Shown here piece by piece: positions 1-7,668 of a stretch of DNA of 64,000 nucleotides (the stretch's first letter is position 1; each line of letters begins with the position of its first letter). The notes under the pieces were generated by a model. The model ran no database searches and was not told the DNA's origin. It saw nothing but the letters and a program-made list of their open reading frames with translations. This DNA comes from Microvirga sp. ACRRW. Its GTDB lineage: Bacteria; Pseudomonadota; Alphaproteobacteria; Rhizobiales; Beijerinckiaceae. The translations under genes and the position numbers were made by a program. Location: contig NZ_JAKRNJ010000006.1 of the NCBI RefSeq assembly GCF_022346925.1, positions 209,888-273,887 of the forward strand, read 5' to 3'.

Positions 1-207
1 CAAGCACGTGGAGCAAAATCGAAGTCAAGTTCGTCGACATCCAGTAGAGTTGTATTGATTATCATTTATCTTACCTGCCCCGGATTTATTATAGACTGCG
101 ACGCATATCATGGGTGCTCCGCATCTAAATATTCGAACTACCACAGTCTCCGCGCTTCTACCTGATCGGCTTTTCGCAAAGTCTTGAGACCGTCTGACAT
201 TCCCGTC
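1..207 (+). other. Window edge; possible 3' tail of a gene, then intergenic
   Basis: The third frame of the plus strand reads STWSKIEVKFVDIQ and then a TAG at 45-47, which could be the last codons of a gene cut by the window edge. That is too little to identify. From 48 to 207 the sequence is AT-rich and I see no gene, hairpin terminator or RNA in it. The MFS gene on the minus strand ends at 208. Confidence 0.2.
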
Positions 208-1401
208 TCAACGAGACGGCGTTGAAATTGGTATTGACCAAAGGGTCGCTGCAGTCGCGAGTGTACAGAACAGCAAAACTGCCATTCCGAGATCGGTTGT
301 AGATGTAATCCACCCCTGCAAGGCCGGCATTATGATTGCTCCGAAAGCACCAGCCGCCGCCATATATCCAGTGACGGATCCTCTGTTATTGGCAAAGAGA
401 TTGGAAGCGGACGCGATGAGGATCGGATAGACGGCTGCTAGGCCCAGGCCGAGCAGTACTGCGCTTACGAAAATCAATTCAATCGAGGAGAATGGCAAAA
501 CCATTGCGGCAGCTCCTACTGTCGAGATGACGATCGAACCACGGATGACCGCTCGCTCACCACACCTTGCCGTTATAAATCCTAGAAAGAACCGTCCCCC
601 GGTCATCGCGAACCAGAACGCCGACGTAACAAGTGCAGCTTGTTGGGTACTGGAGTTGGTGAGCTTCTGAGTGTGGCTATAGAGCCAGTCAGCAGCCGTA
701 AATACCGCGCCGCTGTTCAACATGATGCCACATAAAAATGGAAGTAATGTTAGGCTGAGTGCCCGCGAAGCGTGGCCTTCATTAGCTTTTCGGGGCGCCT
801 GCCGATTCTGTACTAAATCCTTTGTAGTGAGGGAGTAAAGCGCGCCAGCAACAACCACCATGCAAGCACTGATGAAGTAGATGAAGTGGATTCCTTGACC
901 ACGAAGCAACTCGACGAACCAAGGGCCAACCATGCCCCCCAGGCCATAAACACCCTGCAGCACTGTCATGATGGCAGGCGCACGTCCTGCATATACCCGA
1001 CCGATCACAACTTGCGGCGCAAGGTTGTAGGCGCTGTGACCTATGCCCCACACCACCGCTGAAAAGATCGCGAGCGTAAAGCCATTGAATGTCACCATCG
1101 AAAGCCCGATAGCCATGGTTAGGCCGCCAACAAAAGCAAGGATACGTAGATCATGCTTGTCAGCAGCCCCTCCAAGCGCGAGGAAGCCGGCAAACTGGCC
1201 TAATTGGCGACCGGACCGAAGGATGCCAGCCGTTGCCGCTGACACCCCAATCACAGCGGCTACATCACTAATGGTTGGCCCAATGATAGATGAAGTCAGC
1301 CCGAAAATGAAAAACGCAAGCGCACACGAGGCCATAAGACTGTGTGCAAGGATTGGGCTTATATCCTCGGCATTAATCGGCGCGCCTGCTGATGACGACA
1401 T
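208..1401 (-). CDS. MFS transporter
   Basis: A 397-residue inner-membrane permease with the size and hydrophobic periodicity of a 12-helix major facilitator. The loop between helices 2 and 3 reads LALGGAADKHDLR, a version of MFS motif A, around residue 75-87. The start ATG lies 43 bases after the stop of the dehydrogenase gene upstream on the same strand, so it is probably the last gene of a three-gene operon: oxidoreductase, zinc dehydrogenase, transporter. That context suggests uptake or efflux of a sugar- or cyclitol-like compound handled by the two dehydrogenases. The substrate cannot be read from sequence. The family call is firm; the role is inference. Confidence 0.85.
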   Translation of the reverse strand: MSSSAGAPINAEDISPILAHSLMASCALAFFIFGLTSSIIGPTISDVAAVIGVSAATAGILRSGRQLGQFAGFLALGGAADKHDLRILAFVGGLTMAIGLSMVTFNGFTLAIFSAVVWGIGHSAYNLAPQVVIGRVYAGRAPAIMTVLQGVYGLGGMVGPWFVELLRGQGIHFIYFISACMVVVAGALYSLTTKDLVQNRQAPRKANEGHASRALSLTLLPFLCGIMLNSGAVFTAADWLYSHTQKLTNSSTQQAALVTSAFWFAMTGGRFFLGFITARCGERAVIRGSIVISTVGAAAMVLPFSSIELIFVSAVLLGLGLAAVYPILIASASNLFANNRGSVTGYMAAAGAFGAIIMPALQGWITSTTDLGMAVLLFCTLATAATLWSIPISTPSR

Positions 1402-1444
1402 CTGCTATTCCTAAGCTCTAATTAGAGGATCGTTCGAGACCATG

Positions 1445-2656
1445 TTAAGCGACGCTAGCGCCTACCCAGCGTCGGTGTCCCGCATCATTAATCTGAGTAT
1501 AATCGGGGGCGTCCGCTGCGAGTATCGTTGCGAATGTATTCACTTGATATAGGCAACTGACAGGCAGATCTGCCTGAGTTGTGAATACGCCATCAACGTG
1601 GATACCGAGATGCTGCATCTTGCGCGACAGATAGCCAATGCCCCTCAGCTCCATTTCGTCGGAATTTTCGAAATAATGCGGCAATATAATGCACATTGAG
1701 CCGAGCAAAGAGGGAGAAACATTGGGGCCAACAGCCTCCACAATTCCAACTCCCTCATGGCCAAGCACTAGTCCTGGGCGTAAGTCCGCGCTTTTTGTTC
1801 CGCGCAGAACGCGCCGATCTGTTTCACAAACGCTGAACCGCTTCATGCGCACGCGAGCTGTTCCGGGAGCAGGCACAGGGATCGGATCAAACTCAGACAG
1901 TTCAATAGATCCGCGGCTCGCGCCGGCTATCACGCGGCGGTCAGATTGAGCTGGATGATCCAGCCGGAAGACGACCTTCAAGTGGCTTTGATAGAGTTCT
2001 CTATCTTTGATCATCTGAACAATGGCAGGTACGCTAGTACTGCTAGAATCGATCAATGCGCCATCGATACCTTCAACAATTCCGGTTTGGACGATCTTGT
2101 AAATTCTCGGATTTGCCGCAAGGAGCGCCAACGCCTCTCCAATCTCTCCAGGGTGATATCCAGAGGATCCGACCAGGCGAATGTTCCTTGAAACGGTTCG
2201 TACTTCTTCGTTTCGGTGGATTGTCTCGAGGTCGTGACCTTCACAATTGGGAAGCTCATCTCGGCTCTTGTGGTTGATCCCCGAGAAAAGGATCACTGTA
2301 CCTGCATTCCCTGCTGTCTCGATGGATACCATCGAGGCTTCCGGATCGCTAGTCGCGACAACTGCGAGATCAGAAGTCGCTATTGTTTGTGAAGAGCTGT
2401 GAAGCGATACGAACGGCAACAGGCGTTCAAGCAGGATACGCCGCGCCGGATCCGGCTCAACTACCTGAATATTCGCGTTCCAGAAGCGGCTTCGAACCTG
2501 GATGACATGTAAAACGCCGATCGGTCCACCGCCGAAGATGGTTATGGTTCTCGGGTTCAAAAATGGCGGAAGCCTCTTATATGCGTGAATGACACACGCT
2601 AGCGGCTCAGCCAATACGAGTAGATCTGTGTACTCTGCCCGACTCAAAGTTTGCAT
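1445..2656 (-). CDS. Zinc-type medium-chain dehydrogenase with permuted domains
   Basis: A protein of 403 residues from ATG 2656. An earlier in-frame ATG at 2683 exists, but GGAGG sits just before 2656. The domain order is reversed for the family. Residues 15-24 (LAEPLACVIH) open the Rossmann half, with the NAD(P) loop GGGPIG at 42-47, and this half ends near 'LKVVFR' (226-231), where ordinary members stop. Only then comes the GroES-like catalytic half (about 248-370), with Cys277 in SVCETD and GHE at 299-301 as likely catalytic zinc ligands. The CxxCxxC structural zinc lobe is absent. It lies 30 bases after a Gfo/Idh/MocA gene, in an operon with an MFS transporter. A two-gene fusion would give the same layout. 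Confidence 0.75.
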   Translation of the reverse strand: MQTLSRAEYTDLLVLAEPLACVIHAYKRLPPFLNPRTITIFGGGPIGVLHVIQVRSRFWNANIQVVEPDPARRILLERLLPFVSLHSSSQTIATSDLAVVATSDPEASMVSIETAGNAGTVILFSGINHKSRDELPNCEGHDLETIHRNEEVRTVSRNIRLVGSSGYHPGEIGEALALLAANPRIYKIVQTGIVEGIDGALIDSSSTSVPAIVQMIKDRELYQSHLKVVFRLDHPAQSDRRVIAGASRGSIELSEFDPIPVPAPGTARVRMKRFSVCETDRRVLRGTKSADLRPGLVLGHEGVGIVEAVGPNVSPSLLGSMCIILPHYFENSDEMELRGIGYLSRKMQHLGIHVDGVFTTQADLPVSCLYQVNTFATILAADAPDYTQINDAGHRRWVGASVA

Positions 2657-2686
2657 CTTTCCCTCCATTTTCTGTGAATTCATGCG

Positions 2687-3721
2687 CTATTGTAAGCTCA
2701 CTCGACAGCTTTGCCGGGCGCTTAAAACAGCGGCCTCAATGAGTTCGACGATTTCTCTTGCGGAACTTGGCTCAACAGGAAGCGGCCCACCGTTCGTGAT
2801 GGCGTCTGCCATCATCAAATAGAACGTTCGCCATGAGCCAGCCTCTGGTGTTACAGAAGTCCGTCCGCCATTTGGATCTATGCGGATTCCCCACCCGCTC
2901 TCGGGCTCTATCCCGAAACCTTCGGCGGAAGGATCCATCGAGCGACGGATATGGACTTCCTGAACATCGAGACCTGGCTTCAGAAACGATCCTTTTCGAC
3001 CATTCACACGATAGCGGTATCCGCCATCTGCCACGATCGAATTGGCGGCTAGCGATATTCTGAGTGGACCTTTTCCCATCCAGATCTCGAAGCCATCGTC
3101 TACGACGCCACCGGATCTCTGAATGAATACGTCAGCTTGGATCCATTCAGGTCTTCCAAATAATTGGACAGCCTGATCGAGAAGATGCGGGCCCAGATCG
3201 TAAAGCAGACCAGCTCCGTGACCTGGCTGTTCACGCCATCGATCTCGCACTTCGATGCGGAATCGGTCCCACCGTGCGTGGAACGAGAAGATCTCACCGA
3301 GAGAACCAGATTCAATCTGCTTTCGAACCGTCAGATAATCGCTATCCCATCGCCGATTGTGATAGCAGGAAAGCTTCAAATTGCGGCGATCCGCAGCTTC
3401 GATTAAGCGATCAGCCTCGCTTGTCGTTACGCAAAACGGCTTATCAATAACAACATGCTTGCCTGCTTCGAGAGCCGCCATAGCCTGTGGGAAGTGCAGC
3501 TCGTTCGGCGTTGCTAAAACGACCAAGTCTATGTCGTTCCGAACCAAAAGATCTTGGAAGTCCGTCGTCACATCTACAGTAGGCAGATCGTGAGCGATTT
3601 GCTCACGCCGCGACGACACGACAGCACGAATAGTCATGCCGGCGGCACGGATTAGCGGCGCGTGCAGATATTGTCCCGCTAAACCGTATCCGGCCAATCC
3701 TACAGAGAGCGGCGAAGCCAT
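2687..3721 (-). CDS. Gfo/Idh/MocA family oxidoreductase
   Basis: An NAD(P)-dependent dehydrogenase of 344 residues when started at ATG 3721, whose product begins MASPLSVGLAGYGLAGQ with the dinucleotide-binding GxGxxG-like turn. A longer frame to 3802 adds 27 residues that do not fit the fold. The motif GKHVVIDKP (Lys of the conserved EKP/DKP) and the later GAGLLYDLGPHLLDQ (Asp and His of the catalytic site) are both present. The layout resembles YdgJ/YhhX and scyllo-inositol dehydrogenases. It is the first gene of the operon with the permuted dehydrogenase and the MFS transporter, so oxidation of a sugar or inositol is plausible. The exact substrate is unknown. Confidence 0.85.
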   Translation of the reverse strand: MASPLSVGLAGYGLAGQYLHAPLIRAAGMTIRAVVSSRREQIAHDLPTVDVTTDFQDLLVRNDIDLVVLATPNELHFPQAMAALEAGKHVVIDKPFCVTTSEADRLIEAADRRNLKLSCYHNRRWDSDYLTVRKQIESGSLGEIFSFHARWDRFRIEVRDRWREQPGHGAGLLYDLGPHLLDQAVQLFGRPEWIQADVFIQRSGGVVDDGFEIWMGKGPLRISLAANSIVADGGYRYRVNGRKGSFLKPGLDVQEVHIRRSMDPSAEGFGIEPESGWGIRIDPNGGRTSVTPEAGSWRTFYLMMADAITNGGPLPVEPSSAREIVELIEAAVLSARQSCRVSLQ

Positions 3722-4093
3722 CGTCTTCCGCCGAGCTAATACGGAATCTATTTTGCTTCCTGACCCGATGCTCATCACGACCGCCTTGCCATACCCAAAC
3801 ATGCTCTTGGAGACCTCCCAAAAGCTGTAATACTATTTAGCTGGCAACTAACCCGCGCTCAACCTACAGTCAAGTGGCAGATCGCTATTTTAACTTTCGG
3901 TTGCGAGTGTCCCGCCCTGGTCTCGATTACTCACGTGGAATAGCGTACGATTTCAGAGGGCCTTCTAGCGACCGGCTAGAAATCCGGCATTGGGGCCTGA
4001 GCGATCAGCCCCAGCCCCGTAGACTTCCCGCACGATAAACTGTGAGCAACGGATCCGGCCCTATGCCGATGCCCATCGGATCGGGATGAGTAG
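3722..4093. other. Intergenic region, no gene seen
   Basis: About 370 bases between the first gene of the catabolic operon (minus strand) and the dnaE2 scar. It must contain the operon promoter on the minus strand, but I see no convincing -35/-10 pair or operator. One frame just before the scar (4040-4092) might be a frameshifted extension of the polymerase remnant, but the match is too weak to claim. Confidence 0.4.
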
Positions 4094-4519
4094 CAGGTGA
4101 CGGTGGCGGGCCTTGTCCTCGTCCGTCAGAAGCCCGGTTCCGCCAAGGGCATGACCTTCATGACCATCGAGGACGAGACCGACGTCGCCAATCTCGTGAT
4201 CTGGTCCGCCGTCTTCGAGAAGCCTCGCCGGCTGACCCTGTCGTCGGGCATGATCGGCTGCCGCGGCCAGCTTCAACGCGAGGGCTGAGTGACCCACCTG
4301 ATCGCCGAGCATTTTCTCGACCTGTCCGATCTCCTACGCTCGGTGGCGGATCGCGGCACCGAATTGCGTCTGCGTAGCGGGCGAGGAGACGAGGCAAAGG
4401 CCGGCACACGTGGTTTGCTTCGCAACGGAGCAAAGGGCATTCTCGAACGGCCGGACGCTGCCAATGCAGAGTACGAACAGGACGCTGTCATCAAGGTGGC
4501 GTCGCGCAACTTTCGCTGA
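4094..4519 (+). pseudogene. dnaE2: Remnant of error-prone DNA polymerase dnaE2 (imuC)
   Basis: The frame reads VTVAGLVLVRQKPGSAKG, then MTIEDETDVANLVIW, then RGQLQREG. This is the OB-fold near the C-terminus of DnaE2, the SOS-inducible translesion polymerase subunit. A TGA at 4286-4288 interrupts it exactly where homologues have a Glu before VVH. The same frame resumes at once with VTHLIAEHFLDLSDLL and runs to the usual DnaE2 ending VASRNFR at 4519. A TAG at 4091-4093 closes the frame on the 5' side. Roughly 140 of about 1,050-1,100 residues survive, with no imuA or imuB nearby. It is read as a scar of chromosomal DNA destroyed by insertion or deletion at the left edge of the accessory region. 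Confidence 0.8.
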
Positions 4520-4591
4520 CGAGAAGATCGTCCAGGAACCGCGCTCGGCACGTAACCGGTACGCTGGTCATGAACAGCCGCCTTCGCCTCA

Positions 4592-5983
4592 CTACCCGCC
4601 CCTCGTACTGGATTCGTGCTCCATAAGCAGAAGTGTGACCGATGAGAGCACAGAGTTCGCCCAGATGGTGCTGCACTCGATATCGCCGTCACGCTCGAAC
4701 CAGTGCGTGGCGCCTGGGATGAGATCAAACGGGATGGGGTATGCGGCCAGCGGATTATGGAACACTTCCAGCTCCTGACACCAAGCCTCGCCCCGCGGCC
4801 AGAGCGCCTCATATTCCGGGCTGTCAACCGACAGCTTGAATGGGATTGGCTCCAGTGCGCCGGGAGTTCGGTCGTAGAGGATGCCGCTCCGGATCATCGT
4901 CAAGCCACGAGGACGCCACCCGGCAAGGAAGCCCATGCGGTTGAACTTAGCAAGTGTCGCTGCATTGCTGAAGATAACCGCCGACAAATGAGCGAAGTTA
5001 GGATCACGAAAGAGGCCCGCCGGGATTTCGTGCTTACCCGTTAGATTGGCGATCGGCGTCCCGATCGCGCGGCGGTGCCCGCCATCTTCCTCGACATCAG
5101 CGCGCATGCCATAGAGGTAAGTAGGCAAAGCCTCCCGGCTCCAGATCATTGAGCCGGGCGCATGGAAGTCGGCGATAGCAAGGGCAAAAGATCGATCTTT
5201 CACATGGTCGAGCTCATGGTAGTTGCGCTGGAGCTTGCCGCGCAGTGTCTTAGCGAAGCGCTCGGCGGGGCTCCCGGTCAGACGCTCGTTATGGTCCTCC
5301 GGCGCATGTACCCAATCACTGAACCGGTCGGCTCGTGGGGTCTCAGAGTTGGCAGTCACGGCCTCAATCCAGCACTCGGCACCATTCTTCTCAATCCAGA
5401 AATCAGGCGAGACATGGTCTTGACGGACGAGCGCGCCCTGCTCGCGAAAGCAGGCGAGAAGGTAGAGTTCGAACAGCCGTGACGCAAAGTTCCTCGTCTG
5501 AAAATCAGAGACAAAGTTGGCGTCTGGGTTGGGAAGCGCGAGATAGCATTCACCGATCGCCATCAGAGCCGGCAGATGGCTGATCGTGTTCGTCAGCAAC
5601 TCGAACTCCCGGGATGTCCCGCGTGGCCCAGGCTTCATCAAAAGCGGACGGCGTCTAGCACCGGGCCGCAACGGCTCAGGCGCATCGCCGCCGCACATGC
5701 TGATTTTGAGGTTCTCAAGCGCCACTTTCGAAGTAGGATAGGGGCCACCTTCATCTACAACGGTCCAGCGATGATCGATACGCCGACGTAGGGCCAACGT
5801 GGTGAAAATACCGCGCTCCGGGTCGAGAAGGATGCAGCCGCTCGCGCTACCGCGTCCGGCTTGATAGGTGCGGAAGATTTGCACAGGATCGAAGTTGGGT
5901 CCGCGTTCGAGAGAGAGCGTGTAGAGCTCGAATTGCCGCTGGCTGATCGGTGTGATCTGCCGCTGCACATCAACGGCAGCCAT
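4592..5983 (-). CDS. Unknown 463-residue protein with PD-(D/E)XK-like core
   Basis: I do not recognise the family by name. In the middle it has FELYLL (Glu172), then SPDFWIE (Asp194) and CWIEAV (Glu207), which follow the E-PD-x(n)-E layout of restriction-type nucleases, except that the usual Lys after the last Glu is a Val. The same three pieces occur, with the same spacing idea, in the gene just upstream, and both proteins share later motifs (FA-SAVI and HNPLA near the C-terminus). The two are therefore probably distant paralogues. The N-terminal 150 residues are extra. It is the third gene of a minus-strand operon, 51 bases after its paralogue, next to a PHP/SMC ATPase gene. A defence role is inferred from context only. 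Confidence 0.6.
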   Translation of the reverse strand: MAAVDVQRQITPISQRQFELYTLSLERGPNFDPVQIFRTYQAGRGSASGCILLDPERGIFTTLALRRRIDHRWTVVDEGGPYPTSKVALENLKISMCGGDAPEPLRPGARRRPLLMKPGPRGTSREFELLTNTISHLPALMAIGECYLALPNPDANFVSDFQTRNFASRLFELYLLACFREQGALVRQDHVSPDFWIEKNGAECWIEAVTANSETPRADRFSDWVHAPEDHNERLTGSPAERFAKTLRGKLQRNYHELDHVKDRSFALAIADFHAPGSMIWSREALPTYLYGMRADVEEDGGHRRAIGTPIANLTGKHEIPAGLFRDPNFAHLSAVIFSNAATLAKFNRMGFLAGWRPRGLTMIRSGILYDRTPGALEPIPFKLSVDSPEYEALWPRGEAWCQELEVFHNPLAAYPIPFDLIPGATHWFERDGDIECSTIWANSVLSSVTLLLMEHESSTRGG

Positions 5984-6034
5984 ACCCAGCCTCCCTGCCC
6001 TGCTGATGGCAAATCATTCGGCGGCGGCGCGTCG

Positions 6035-6955
6035 TCATGGCGATGCGTCCGCCTGGGCCAGGATATCGCTAGCTTCCCATTCATTGCCAAGCCAAGTCGT
6101 TACGAACTCGCGATCCCAGATGCCCCAGTTCCTGGGTAGCGCGATCTGCGCTAACGGATTGTGGACATAGGTGATTGGCCGGGCTTGGCGCGACAGATTG
6201 CCGATGCCAATTCGCGACCAGATCACACCTGATATATTGGCGAAGCGCTCGTCGACGAAGGCGGTGCGCGGAATTGGACTGCGCTCGCGCTGAATGAAGG
6301 GCGCTGGGTGAAAGCCTTCTTCAAGAATGTCTCCGGTGTCCCGATCGATGGTGACGTAGGCATCGCCGATAGGAAACAATGTCGTCATAATGAGGGGCAA
6401 GGGCCGTTCCGAGACATAGACGCCGAATCGGCTGGCACTGATCGCGATGATGCGGGTGTCTTCCGGCGCGATCACACCTTGTTCGATGTAGCCGCTAATC
6501 TTCTGCGCCTTGGTCCAGAATGCGCCGGAAGTCCGAAGCTGCGCCTGCCGTATAGGCGCACCAACAAAACCGCCGCCTTCATTGATCGGTATAGGTCGTA
6601 CAATCTGGTCTGGGCCTGAAGCGCCTTCGTCCGGAGTAATAGCCTCGATCCATATTCGGTAACCGTCCTCAAGAACGCAAAGATCCGGCTGACCGCCCTG
6701 CCGTTGGCGCTCGACCACGGGAAGCAAGGTACGGCCCGCCTCAAGCAGTGTGCAACCAAGATACATCTCCCAGAATCGGCCATCGACGTCACGCGCAAAG
6801 CCCTGCCGGAAATCGGGATCGGCATAGGGCTCATACCGCATCCACATCTCTTGCAGCATGGCGCGAAGCTCCTGCTCAATCTGAAACTCGGCAGCCTTCA
6901 GGTTCTCGAACGCAGGATCGAGATTGGCGCCATCAATGTCAAAGAGGTCGCTCAT
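6035..6955 (-). CDS. Unknown 306-residue protein with PD-(D/E)XK-like core
   Basis: This is the shorter paralogue of the next gene in the operon. FWEMYL (Glu63), GQPDLCVLEDG (Asp91) and IWIEAI (Glu104) reproduce the same nuclease-like skeleton, again without the catalytic Lys (IEAI instead of ExK). FANISGVIWSRIG and ITYVHNPLAQIALP further on align by eye with the other protein. It lies 12 bases after the first gene of the operon and 51 bases before the third. There is no signal peptide or membrane segment, so it is cytoplasmic. Possible readings are a nuclease with a displaced Lys, or a catalytically dead DNA-binding or inhibitor subunit. Family name unknown. Confidence 0.6.
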   Translation of the reverse strand: MSDLFDIDGANLDPAFENLKAAEFQIEQELRAMLQEMWMRYEPYADPDFRQGFARDVDGRFWEMYLGCTLLEAGRTLLPVVERQRQGGQPDLCVLEDGYRIWIEAITPDEGASGPDQIVRPIPINEGGGFVGAPIRQAQLRTSGAFWTKAQKISGYIEQGVIAPEDTRIIAISASRFGVYVSERPLPLIMTTLFPIGDAYVTIDRDTGDILEEGFHPAPFIQRERSPIPRTAFVDERFANISGVIWSRIGIGNLSRQARPITYVHNPLAQIALPRNWGIWDREFVTTWLGNEWEASDILAQADASP

Positions 6956-6967
6956 CGTCTTCTCGTC

Positions 6968-7522
6968 TCATGCCCGGCGTAGCCCCCGTTCGATCCGCAC
7001 GCGATGATAGCCATGCAAATGGACCTCCTGGCGGAGTTGCCTGATGTCGTGGACGCCAAATGCCACCGCCGCCTTCAACGGGCTGGCGAAGGTTGCATAG
7101 AAGGTCCAGCGTGTGCCAGCCGGCAATGTCGGATTCTGCCGCCGGTCAGTAATGACGACGTCGCGCGGGTCACTTGTGTTGCGAAAGGCATGGAAGGTGA
7201 ACCAGTCGGACCGGCGATATCTCGCCGCTTTGGTGAAGGGCACGGACTGAACTTTCACGTCGATCTGGTCGAGTACCCAATCACGCTGCTCAAGGATCTG
7301 CCGCACCATATGGCCGACCATCTGCTTCACGCGGTCGGCTAGCACGTCCTCGCGGAATTCCGCAAGGAGTTGCTCCTCAATGCCCTCAACTGCAGGCTTT
7401 CCCAGTTCAGATGCCGTTTCGAGGCGGGCGACATTCTCGAGCCGCGTTAGAAATGCCCAGATGCGCTGGCCTAACTCGGACGCGTAGAGCGAGGCAAATT
7501 TCTCAGGTCTATAGGTGAACAT
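6968..7522 (-). CDS. Unknown 184-residue protein, first gene of the nuclease-like operon
   Basis: Translation is placed at ATG 7522 (MFTYRPEKFASLYASELG). A promoter with an operator lies directly in front, and an AAAGGATG ribosome site precedes the ATG. A longer frame to 7627 would read through that promoter. The protein has a helical N-terminal half ending in VKQMVGHMVRQILEQRDW and a mixed second half with RYRRSDWFTFHAF. I recall similar proteins in alphaproteobacterial accessory DNA but no function. It starts the operon with the two PD-(D/E)XK-like proteins and could be their regulatory or DNA-recognition partner, which is inference. Confidence 0.6.
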   Translation of the reverse strand: MFTYRPEKFASLYASELGQRIWAFLTRLENVARLETASELGKPAVEGIEEQLLAEFREDVLADRVKQMVGHMVRQILEQRDWVLDQIDVKVQSVPFTKAARYRRSDWFTFHAFRNTSDPRDVVITDRRQNPTLPAGTRWTFYATFASPLKAAVAFGVHDIRQLRQEVHLHGYHRVRIERGLRRA

Positions 7523-7537
7523 GACAGGCCATCCTTT

Positions 7538-7573
7538 ACCGGGCAAATATGCCCGGTTACTGGCCAATGTCAA
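7538..7573 (-). promoter_or_regulatory. Promoter with palindromic operator for the nuclease-like operon
   Basis: On the minus strand TTGACA (7573-7568) is followed after 17 bases by ATATTT (7550-7545), a good sigma-70-type promoter. The -10 box sits in the middle of a 20-base palindrome, 7538-7557, with perfect 8-base arms (ACCGGGCA / TGCCCGGT). A dimeric repressor bound there would block RNA polymerase. The downstream ATG is at 7522. The geometry is seen directly; the repressor is unknown, with the first gene of the operon or the XRE gene at 15.3 kb as possible candidates. Confidence 0.65.
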
Positions 7574-7668
7574 TAGTATCGCATCAAACGGAAAAGCGAG
7601 TCGTCCCAATGCAGAGCGGCGGGCCATCCGCTATGGATCAGACGCAGTGCTTCCTCAGCAGTTAGCTG

